NCBI GenBank assembly: GCA_005879205.1
Contig: VBLD01000046.1
Coordinates: 1 to 7,353, forward strand
Source: Deltaproteobacteria bacterium
GTDB lineage: Bacteria; Desulfobacterota; Binatia; DP-6
Reading direction: 5' to 3'
DNA length: 7,353 nucleotides
Shown here: positions 1-5,822 of the stretch, piece by piece
How the letters are laid out: each line of letters starts with the position of its first letter
Position numbering within the stretch: position 1 is the first letter of the stretch
Translations under genes and position numbers: made by a program
Notes under the pieces: model-generated
The model's input: only the letters and a program-made list of their open reading frames with translations
Databases searched by the model: none
Told to the model about the DNA's origin: nothing

Positions 1-1213
1 TCGTGAAGCTCGTCACGCTGGCGCAGTCGGCGTCGGTGGTGCAGGGGATGCCGAGGCACGTCGGCGCCCCGCCGCAGGCGGTGCAGGCTTGGCCGGGGTT
101 GCACCCGCACACCGCCCCCGACGCCACGCCGCCACAGCGGCGGGCAGACTGGTTGGCGACCGCGTTCCGGCAGAATCCGCAGAACACGTTCGGCTGGGTC
201 GACTTGTCGGTCGCGGTCCTGGTGATCGTCCCCGTGTCGAGGACGAACGAGATCGGCAGCGCGCCGATCTGTGCCGACGGCGGCGGCGGACAGTCGTGGC
301 TGGTCGGGTAGTCGCCGTTGAGCGCGCTGTTGCCCGGCGTGCAGACGAGGCCGTCGTTCGGGCCGCCCGCACACTTGCCGCCGTTGCAGATCGGACAGGG
401 CTGGATGAGGGTCCTGCAGCTGCTGCTCGGGCAATCGGCGTCCGTGATGCAGCCCTTGCCCGCCTTTGCGCCGGCCACGCACAAGCCCGACTCGCACGTC
501 CCGTTGGCGCAGTCCGGGTCGGAGCAGCAAGGCGCACCCGTGTCCGTGCACCGGCCGGTGTCGTTGACGCAGGTGCCACCCGGACAGGCCGCGGCGTTGC
601 CGTTCGGGCACCCGCCCGAGGGGGTGCAGTTCCCGCCGGCGTTGGATCCGCCGCTGCACCGCATGGCCATGAGATCCTGGCTGAGGAAGGTCTGCGAGCT
701 GAGCGGCAGGGTGAGCGCCGTCGTCGACCCGGTCGCGCAGTCCGCCGTCCCCGCCGCGTTCGCGGCAGCCAGATTGATGATGCAGCTGCTCGTCGCTGAC
801 CCGCTGTGCGACGTGTTCGGGATGGGCAGCGGCGGTCCGAACAGGCAGCCAGCGTTCGTGCACTGTATGAACTTGCACTTGCCGCCGGGACAGTCGGCGT
901 CTGCGGTGCAGGAGTTGTGGTGGTTCGTGCCACCCGAGCACCGGTTGCCACCCGCCTCGCTCGGCGTCGTGCCGCTCAGGGTGATGGTGGTCCCGTTGCA
1001 CGAGGCCTTGGTGACCGAGGTGCCCAGATCGGGAACGATCGACGGCAGCGGGACGCCGACGCCCGAACCACCGAAGTAGAGCCCGCCGCAGTTCAGCGGG
1101 AGGAAGTTCGGGCTTCCATCCGCATCCAGATGACCGCAGATGCCCGACCCGACGCTGGTCGTGAACGACACCTTCGTCGGCGCCCCACCCGCGCAGTTGC
1201 ACGTGGGTCCAAT
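1..1213 (-). repeat. Cys-rich module B (3' end beyond window)
   Basis: This is the second module of the large protein, residues 790 to at least 1193. It opens with GPTCNCAGGAPTK and contains CGHLDADG, CGGLYFGG, a CSGGTNHHNSC unit, GCLFGPPLPIPN, CPIC (386-397), SHDCPPPP, CGFCRN (around 170-181) and CTACGGAPTC. The visible part follows module C almost residue for residue, with only a few small indels, and nucleotide similarity is high. For example, the run ggcggcggacagtcgtggct occurs near 283 and again near 6359. Confidence 0.87.
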
Positions 1214-3580
1214 GGTGGTCGAGGTCGAGGTGGTGGTGGTGGTGGTCGTGCTCGTCGTGCTGCTCGACGTGGTGGTGGCAGTGGTCGACGTGGTGGTCGT
1301 CGGGCTCGGCGACGTCGTCGTCGTACTCGTCGTGGTGGTCGTGGTGATGCTCGTCGACGTCGTCGTGCTGGACGTCGCGGTCGTACTGGTTGTCGACGTC
1401 GTCGTCGCGTTCGGTGCCGTGGTCGTACTCGACGTGTTGGTGGTCGTGGTGACGCTCGTCGACGTCGTCGTGACCGACGTCGAGGTGGTCGTGGTCGCGA
1501 TCGGCGCCGTCGTCGTCGTGCTCGACGTGGTGGTCGTCGCGCTCGAGCTGGTGGTGCTGGAGCTCGTCGTGGTGCTCGTGGTGCCGGTGGCCGCCGCGGT
1601 CAGCTGCGCGAGTCCCGGCAGAGAGACGGCACCCGGTCCCGGGAGGTCGGCAGAGGAATCCACGAGCAGGTCGAAGCTCGGCGGAACGCAGAAGGTGCTC
1701 ACCAGGGTGGCGGGCGTGGCCGGGCCGCCGGGCACGAACGCGCCCGCCGCGGCCCCCATCATCGTGATGGTCCGTGCCGGATTGAACATGGAATCGGTCG
1801 CTGCGAAGGCGCCCGCGGTGCGCTGGCCGCAGCTCGCGAAGTTCGTCACCGTCGCACAGTCGGCGTCCGACTTGCACGGCACGGCGGGCCTCTTGAACGC
1901 ATTGCTCGTCTTGTTGCGGCAGAAGCCGCAGAAGACGTTCGGCTGGCCGGGCAGGTCCACGGAACCGAGGGAGGCCGCGCCGGTGCCCAGCACGAAGTTG
2001 ATGGCGAGCGGCGCACCGATCGTGAGACTCGCCGGGGGCGGGCAGTCGTGGCTCGTCGGATACGCATCGCTCACCTGCGAATCCCCCGGCGTGCACCCGA
2101 GGCCGTCGTTCGGGCCGCCGTTGCAGACGTGCGTCGTCGCATTGCAGATCGGGCACGTCTGGATGAGCGTGTTACACGTCCCACCGGGACAGTCGTCGTT
2201 CGTGATACAGCCGAAGCCCGCATCGCTGCCGCCAACGCACCGGGCGGACTCGCAGGAGCCGCCAGCGCCGCAGTCCGGGTTCGAACGGCACGGCGTGTTC
2301 GCCGGCCTGGTGCCGCGCCGGCATCGCCCGTGGTCATTCAAACACGTGCCGCCCGGGCAATCGGCGGCCCCGGTGCAAAGGGCGCCGGGCTTCGAGCCTC
2401 CAGTACATCGATCGGGCAGCAAGTCGCCGGTCAGGAAGAGGCTGGCGCTGAGGGGCAGCTTGAGATCCGTCACCGATCCGGCCGAGCAGTCGGCCGTACC
2501 CTGGGCGTCCTGCGCGACCCGGATGATGAGGCAGGTGCTCGTGGGTCCCCCGTCGTTGCTGCCGTTCGGGATCGGCAGTGGTGCCTGGAACAGGCAGCCG
2601 GCGCCCGTGCAGGTCCGCAGGCTGCCGGTGTCCGCCTGCGTGGTCGCGCCGAGTCCGAGCGTCGTCCCGTTGCACGCGGTCACGCGGACCGACGAGACGC
2701 CCGTGTCGGGGACGAGAGCGGGGAGAGGAACGGCGTCGCTCGTGCCGCCGAAGTAGAGGCCGCCGCAGGCCAGGTCGAGGAACGAGGTGCCGAAGCCGTT
2801 CTTCAAGGAGCCGCAACTGCCGCTCCCGGTCGTGAGCGTGAACGTCAGCCTGTCCGGCACTCCGCCGGCGCAAGTACATACGCCAGGCAGCGACGTGCTG
2901 GTCGTCGTCGTGGTCGTGGACACGGTCGTCGTGGTCGGCGCCGTGCTGGTCGTCGTACTCGTACTGCTGGTCGTCGAGGTCGGCGTGTCCGGCGTGGTCG
3001 TCGTGGTGGTGGACGGGCACGGCCGATTGGGGGGCCGTGGCCGACAGACGAGCATGACCGAGTCCATGTCGACGGCCGGCGTGGCGTTGCGTGCCACGGC
3101 CATCACGCGCAGCGGCTGCCGCCTCGCGTGGTCGGGGCCGAAGGGGCCCCGGTGCGCCTCGACGGCGATGGGGACGAACGTGTCGCCGCAGGACGATTTC
3201 GTGAGGTCCAGCCCCTGCGCGAGCGCGGCGAACCGGGACGGGACGACGTGGAGACGCGCGAGGCCGTCAGTCGGGGGCGTGCAGACGGGAATGTCGGGGT
3301 CGTTCTGGTTCAGGCAGAGGCGGACCTTCCACTCGCAGAAGCCATTGCCGCACACGCCGTCCTGGTCGCACGGGTCGCCGTCGACGCACTCCACCCGTGG
3401 CGGATGCGTATTGGGAATCGCCGTGATGCCGTCGAATTCCGAATAGCAATCGGCTCTCGCTCCCGATCCACCCGCGACCCGGGCGGCGGCGATGCGCGGC
3501 AGACCCGCCCCGGCGGCGGCCAGCCCGGCAGCAGCGAGCAAAAATAAAAGTCTTATCCCATGCCATCTTGTGGCTTGCAT
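1..3580 (-). CDS. Large secreted modular protein: signal peptide, Cys-rich head, two Cys-rich modules joined by Thr/Ser-rich linkers (3' end beyond window)
   Basis: This frame reads from an ATG at 3580 to the left edge without a stop, giving at least 1193 codons. My codon-by-codon reading shows residues 1-33 as a signal peptide and residues 44-188 as a head domain with Cys at 45, 65, 71, 77, 82, 89, 100, 131, 179 and 188 and an acidic DGDPCDQDG stretch. Linker 1 covers 190-230, module A 231-660, linker 2 665-789 (about 85% Ser/Thr), and module B runs from 790 to the edge. The modules carry repeated CxGGxNxG and DxDCPGG motifs plus conserved CPIC and CGFC pairs. The many cysteines behind a signal peptide imply an exported, disulfide-bonded protein, probably an extracellular or surface component. 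No catalytic domain is recognisable. The frame is supported by homology with the gene ending at 5823 and by unbroken phase over 3.5 kb. The C-terminus and any membrane anchor are not visible. The function is unknown to me. Confidence 0.88.
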   Translation of the reverse strand, partial: MQATRWHGIRLLFLLAAAGLAAAGAGLPRIAAARVAGGSGARADCYSEFDGITAIPNTHPPRVECVDGDPCDQDGVCGNGFCEWKVRLCLNQNDPDIPVCTPPTDGLARLHVVPSRFAALAQGLDLTKSSCGDTFVPIAVEAHRGPFGPDHARRQPLRVMAVARNATPAVDMDSVMLVCRPRPPNRPCPSTTTTTTPDTPTSTTSSTSTTTSTAPTTTTVSTTTTTTSTSLPGVCTCAGGVPDRLTFTLTTGSGSCGSLKNGFGTSFLDLACGGLYFGGTSDAVPLPALVPDTGVSSVRVTACNGTTLGLGATTQADTGSLRTCTGAGCLFQAPLPIPNGSNDGGPTSTCLIIRVAQDAQGTADCSAGSVTDLKLPLSASLFLTGDLLPDRCTGGSKPGALCTGAADCPGGTCLNDHGRCRRGTRPANTPCRSNPDCGAGGSCESARCVGGSDAGFGCITNDDCPGGTCNTLIQTCPICNATTHVCNGGPNDGLGCTPGDSQVSDAYPTSHDCPPPASLTIGAPLAINFVLGTGAASLGSVDLPGQPNVFCGFCRNKTSNAFKRPAVPCKSDADCATVTNFASCGQRTAGAFAATDSMFNPARTITMMGAAAGAFVPGGPATPATLVSTFCVPPSFDLLVDSSADLPGPGAVSLPGLAQLTAAATGTTSTTTSSSTTSSSATTTTSSTTTTAPIATTTTSTSVTTTSTSVTTTTNTSSTTTAPNATTTSTTSTTATSSTTTSTSITTTTTTSTTTTSPSPTTTTSTTATTTSSSTTSTTTTTTTSTSTTIGPTCNCAGGAPTKVSFTTSVGSGICGHLDADGSPNFLPLNCGGLYFGGSGVGVPLPSIVPDLGTSVTKASCNGTTITLSGTTPSEAGGNRCSGGTNHHNSCTADADCPGGKCKFIQCTNAGCLFGPPLPIPNTSHSGSATSSCIINLAAANAAGTADCATGSTTALTLPLSSQTFLSQDLMAMRCSGGSNAGGNCTPSGGCPNGNAAACPGGTCVNDTGRCTDTGAPCCSDPDCANGTCESGLCVAGAKAGKGCITDADCPSSSCRTLIQPCPICNGGKCAGGPNDGLVCTPGNSALNGDYPTSHDCPPPPSAQIGALPISFVLDTGTITRTATDKSTQPNVFCGFCRNAVANQSARRCGGVASGAVCGCNPGQACTACGGAPTCLGIPCTTDADCASVTSFT
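1337..1377 (-). repeat. 41-nt direct repeat inside linker 2, copy 1
   Basis: It matches 1442-1482 with only a few differences, including an unbroken shared run gctcgtcgacgtcgtcgtg. The two copies are 105 nt (35 codons) apart, so the period keeps the reading frame. This suggests that the linker grew partly by in-frame tandem duplication. Confidence 0.6.
1442..1482 (-). repeat. 41-nt direct repeat inside linker 2, copy 2
   Basis: This is the partner of 1337-1377 at a distance of 105 nt. It differs mainly at the T/C in atgc versus acgc and at the ctg versus acc codon. It lies within the Thr/Ser linker coding sequence. Confidence 0.6.
1601..2890 (-). repeat. Cys-rich module A (complete, 430 residues)
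   Basis: This is the first copy of the repeated protein module, residues 231-660 of the large protein. It opens with LPGVCTCAGG, includes CGGLYFGG, GCLFQAP, CPIC (2144-2155), SHDCPPP and CGFCRN (around 1919-1930), and closes with PGAVSLPGLAQ. Order and spacing match modules B and C. It is about 60 residues shorter than C because it lacks two Cys-bearing insertions: one after TTLGLGATT near 2610-2650, and one after CRNKTSN near 1880-1910. It is the most diverged of the three copies. Confidence 0.85.
2891..3013 (-). repeat. Thr/Ser-rich linker 1
   Basis: This is coding low-complexity DNA inside the large gene, residues 190-230, made almost only of ACG, ACC, AGC, TCG and AGT codons with a few Pro, Ala, Val and Asp. 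It separates the Cys-rich head from module A. Such tracts are typical flexible, potentially O-glycosylated spacers. On the plus strand the same DNA reads as runs of Val, which is a shadow. Confidence 0.85.
3482..3580 (-). other. Predicted N-terminal signal peptide of the large modular protein
   Basis: The first 33 residues have a short basic start (R5, H7, R10), a hydrophobic core at residues 11-27 (LLFLLAAAGLAAAGAGL) and small residues suitable for signal peptidase I before residue 34. Codons 10-14 (AGA CTT TTA TTT TTG) are AT-rich, in sharp contrast to the rest of the gene. This pattern is common at the start of exported proteins in GC-rich genomes. The exact cleavage site cannot be fixed: an Ala-rich site near residue 22 or near 33 are both possible. 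Confidence 0.65.
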
Positions 3581-3592
3581 GGCGATTGGCGG

Positions 3593-3598
3593 TCCCCC
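3593..3598 (-). promoter_or_regulatory. Possible ribosome binding site for the large modular protein
   Basis: The minus strand reads GGGGGA here, 12 nt before the ATG at 3580. The purine run is usable as a Shine-Dalgarno, although the spacing is on the long side. It supports the choice of this ATG, which is also the only one that starts a proper signal peptide in this frame. Confidence 0.4.
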
Positions 3599-3613
3599 GC
3601 CGAGCCGGCCGTG

Positions 3614-3642
3614 GCTTAACAGGGATGGCTTCGCGCCGTCAA
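3614..3642 (-). promoter_or_regulatory. Candidate promoter for the large modular protein
   Basis: On the minus strand TTGACG (3637-3642) is a 5-of-6 match to a sigma70 -35 box. The only AT-containing block at a fitting distance is TTAAGC/TGTTAA (3614-3621), a poor -10 box with a 15-17 nt spacer. A start point near 3607 would give a leader of about 27 nt that includes the GGGGGA site. The assignment is weak because the consensus of this organism is unknown. Confidence 0.25.
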
Positions 3643-3653
3643 CAACGTCGTGC

Positions 3654-3693
3654 GAGCGCATGTCCATGACGCGGCGCTCCGGAACATGCGCTC
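3654..3693. repeat. Intergenic inverted repeat, 10-bp perfect arms
   Basis: GAGCGCATGT (3654-3663) pairs exactly with ACATGCGCTC (3684-3693) across a 20-nt GC-rich interval. Two more pairs are possible past one bulged A. It lies between the TMTC-like gene and the start of the large modular gene, just upstream of the candidate -35 box. It could be an operator-like site, an attenuator or part of the terminator of the preceding gene. No T run follows either arm. Confidence 0.5.
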
Positions 3694-3705
3694 TGCGATA
3701 GAGAC

Positions 3706-3720
3706 CCGGCCCAGGGCCGG
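3706..3720 (-). terminator. Weak GC-rich hairpin after the TMTC-like gene
   Basis: CCGGCCC, a single central base and GGGCCGG form a short palindrome starting 13 nt after the TGA stop at 3734-3736. In RNA the loop would take up the central bases, leaving a stem of about 6 bp. The following minus-strand sequence, GTCTCTATC, has only a few scattered T residues. It may be a partial terminator; it may also be chance GC palindromicity. Confidence 0.3.
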
Positions 3721-3733
3721 TCGGTCCGGTGGC

Positions 3734-5692
3734 TCAGGGCGAGGGTGGACCTTCGGGCGAGAAGAAATCGTCGCCGGGGAACAGGCTGCGGGCGAGGGCG
3801 GCGGTGTCGGACGCGTCCGCTTCGCGGCCAGCCTGCCGGTAGCTGTACACCAGGCCCCGGTAGGCGTCTTGCACGGGCGCCACCTTGATCAGACGCTCGA
3901 AGGTACTCGTCGCCAAGGACCAATCCTGCAGGTCGATGGCGGTGGCACCGAGCCCGAGGAGCGCCTCCGGCTGCGCCGGGGCCCGCCGCAGCGCTTCTTC
4001 GAACGCCTCGCGAGCCTCCTTGAACCGACCCATCCCCCGCAGAGCATGCCCCTTCACGACGTACCCGTTGGGGATTTCCGGACGCGCATCGATGGCGCGT
4101 TGGGCCGCGTCGAGCGCCGGATTGAACGCCGTCTGCGTGTTGTTGATCGCCGCGATGTTGATCCAGGCGGGTGCGTATTTCGGATCGAGGTCGGTCACAC
4201 GGCGAAAGACCGAGATCGCCTCGAGCGGCTTGTCCTGGCGCTGGAGGATGACGCCGACGTTGTACAGGCTCGCCCTGTCGCCCGGGTAGATGGCGAGCGC
4301 CCGTCCGAACTCCTTGATCGCATCGTCCTGCTGATCGGCGTCCGAAAGGGCGGTGCCGAGCATGCGGTGGGCGCGGGCACTCTCCGGCGCCACCGCAGCC
4401 GTCGCCTGCGCGAGGCGGAGGTCGTCGTGCCATACGGGGTTCCTGAGCACGGTGACGACGCCGCCCGCGACGACGAGCACCGCCGCGACCACGGCTCCCA
4501 CCGTCCGGCCCCGTGCCTCGGAAAGCCGGGCGAGGGGAAGCGCCACGAGCGCACAGACGCCGGCGCTCGGCATGTAGAGCATGTCCTCGCGGAAGAGAAC
4601 TTCCCAGGCGAACGGAATGTTGGACACGACTCCATAGGTGATCAGCGCGAAAGCCATCCAGAAGAAGGCGGCGCGATGCCGGGTCCAGAGAACGTTTGCC
4701 ACCACGGCCAGGGCAACGCCGGCGAACAGCCCGACGAGAGCTCCGGCTTCCGCCAGCGATTGCACGCCGGACAGTTGACGATACGAGTAGTCGGCGGACA
4801 GCCGCGCGGGCACGAACAGCTTGGAGATGGCGAGCGCCGTCACCTTGAGACCGGTCACGATGCGGAGCCCCGCGGGCAGCAAGGCCGCGGGATTCGCCTG
4901 AAAGATCCCCGTCTGCTCGACTGCGCCCGCGCTGCTCAGGGCGGCACGCCGCAGGACGACGTAGACCACGGCCAACACCACGAGCCCTGCATACAGCACG
5001 ACCCGCCGCGCCCCGAGACGACGGTCGGACGAGGCATCACGCGGCAAGACGAAATCCGCGAGCGGCAGCAGCAGGAGGACCGCAAGCGCCTGCTCGTCCG
5101 CGAGGAGCGCGAGCGCGCACACGGCAAGTGCGCCGAGCTCCTGGAAGATGGAGCCGGCGCGCCGCCACCAGAGGAGCGCGAGCAACACCAGCGCCGTGCT
5201 CAGCACGGACCCGCGGCTCGCGATGTGCGCGACCGCCTCGGTGTGGATGGGGTGGACGGCGAACAGCGCGCCGGCCAGTGTGGCCGCGGGCGGCGACAGG
5301 CCCGTCGCCGCGGCGGCGAGCACCAAGAGGGCCGCCGCTGCAACGTGGCAGACGACGTTCGCCAGGTGGTGGACGAGAGGCAGGTCCGCACCCATGACGT
5401 GTGCGACCAGGAACGTCCATGCGGTCACGGGGCCGTAGGTTCCGCGCGAGCCCCCACGCACGATGAGGCCCGGCCCGATCAGGAGACCGCGCAGGTTGAA
5501 CGGGCTGCCGGCCGCCGAGCTGAAGGCGATCGTCTGGACGTCGTCGGAGAGGAAGCCGTTCGGCAGGCTGTTGATGTAGACGATCAGCGCAAGACCCGCG
5601 GCCACCGCCGCTCCGGCGCGGACGCCGGGCCGACGTTCGTGCTCTGCTCGGGATGAATCCGCGCGGGACAAGTGCTCGACGGCCTCGACCAT
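3734..5692 (-). CDS. TMTC-like membrane glycosyltransferase (GT-C/DUF1736 type) with C-terminal TPR repeats
   Basis: This 652-residue integral membrane protein has a hydrophobic first segment (residues 25-40) followed by the acidic pair in NGFLSDDVQTI (D50, D51), the position of the catalytic/metal acidic motif in GT-C enzymes. It also has HPIHTEAVAHIASR (147-160), a hallmark of TMTC proteins, several more membrane segments up to about residue 417, PARLSADYS (295-303) in the DUF1736-like region, and MLYMPSAG (371-378). Residues 433-640 form about five TPR units. Relatives transfer mannose from dolichol- or polyprenyl-phosphate mannose to Ser/Thr of exported proteins; bacterial members are mostly uncharacterised. 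The ATG at 5692 is preferred because the open frame further upstream is Arg-rich shadow sequence overlapping the end of the preceding gene. No clear Shine-Dalgarno precedes it. Both neighbours are Ser/Thr-rich exported proteins on the same strand, suggesting an enzyme with local substrates. Confidence 0.88.
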   Translation of the reverse strand: MVEAVEHLSRADSSRAEHERRPGVRAGAAVAAGLALIVYINSLPNGFLSDDVQTIAFSSAAGSPFNLRGLLIGPGLIVRGGSRGTYGPVTAWTFLVAHVMGADLPLVHHLANVVCHVAAAALLVLAAAATGLSPPAATLAGALFAVHPIHTEAVAHIASRGSVLSTALVLLALLWWRRAGSIFQELGALAVCALALLADEQALAVLLLLPLADFVLPRDASSDRRLGARRVVLYAGLVVLAVVYVVLRRAALSSAGAVEQTGIFQANPAALLPAGLRIVTGLKVTALAISKLFVPARLSADYSYRQLSGVQSLAEAGALVGLFAGVALAVVANVLWTRHRAAFFWMAFALITYGVVSNIPFAWEVLFREDMLYMPSAGVCALVALPLARLSEARGRTVGAVVAAVLVVAGGVVTVLRNPVWHDDLRLAQATAAVAPESARAHRMLGTALSDADQQDDAIKEFGRALAIYPGDRASLYNVGVILQRQDKPLEAISVFRRVTDLDPKYAPAWINIAAINNTQTAFNPALDAAQRAIDARPEIPNGYVVKGHALRGMGRFKEAREAFEEALRRAPAQPEALLGLGATAIDLQDWSLATSTFERLIKVAPVQDAYRGLVYSYRQAGREADASDTAALARSLFPGDDFFSPEGPPSP

Positions 5693-5699
5693 CCGCGGG

Positions 5700-5728
5700 A
5701 AGCTAGCGACGGTCGCGCTCGTGGTCAA
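5700..5728 (-). promoter_or_regulatory. Candidate promoter giving a leaderless transcript of the TMTC-like gene
   Basis: The minus strand has TTGACC (5723-5728), exactly 17 nt, then TAGCTT (5700-5705). The -35 box is a 5-of-6 match and the -10 box 3 of 6. A start about 7 nt downstream would fall on or beside the A of the ATG at 5692. That fits the missing Shine-Dalgarno at this gene. In GC-rich DNA such matches can be accidental. Confidence 0.3.
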
Positions 5729-5779
5729 CCGATGCGCGGGCGTTGCGCGATCGGTTCGTGGCGTCCCGAGAGCGCGCAA

Positions 5780-5812
5780 CCGGGAGCCCGCACGCGGCGT
5801 GCGGGCTCCCGG
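5780..5812 (-). terminator. Strong perfect hairpin after the right-hand Cys-rich gene
   Basis: CCGGGAGCCCGCAC (5780-5793) and GTGCGGGCTCCCGG (5799-5812) are exact reverse complements around a 5-nt loop. The stem begins 10 nt past the TAG stop at 5823-5825. An outer 5-bp pairing, CCGAG (5766-5770) with CTCGG (5813-5817), could extend it across a bulge. No T run follows on the minus strand, so it is either a T-less intrinsic terminator or a 3'-end stabilising hairpin. It implies that the TMTC-like gene may have its own promoter. Confidence 0.7.
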
Positions 5813-5822
5813 CTCGGACGGG

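Larger units (their letters stand above)
1214..1588 (-). repeat. Long Thr/Ser-rich linker 2 (125 residues)
   Basis: This in-frame low-complexity tract, residues 665-789, joins modules A and B. Roughly 85% of residues are Thr or Ser, with scattered Ala, Pro, Asn, Ile and Val, and there are no Cys, aromatic or charged residues. Codons mix ACG, ACC, TCG, AGC and AGT, so the tract is not a pure microsatellite. It is mucin-like in composition and is the most obvious candidate for O-glycosylation in the window. Confidence 0.88.

Noticed and set aside
1214..1588. CRISPR array or non-coding satellite
   Set aside because: There is no constant repeat with unique spacers. The low complexity is explained by Thr/Ser codons in an intact reading frame.
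806..3547. 913-codon open frame on the plus strand (Arg/Gly-rich), and a 538-codon plus-strand frame at 1140-2756 with Val runs
   Set aside because: Both lie antisense to the large Cys-rich gene. Their content (Arg/Gly repeats, Val runs) is what GC-rich Thr- and Cys-coding DNA gives when read on the other strand. They lack domain structure, while the minus frame has a signal peptide and conserved motifs.
3650..5656. 668-codon plus-strand frame opposite the TMTC-like gene
   Set aside because: It is charged, Arg/Gly/His-rich shadow sequence. The minus strand encodes clear membrane segments, TMTC motifs and TPRs.
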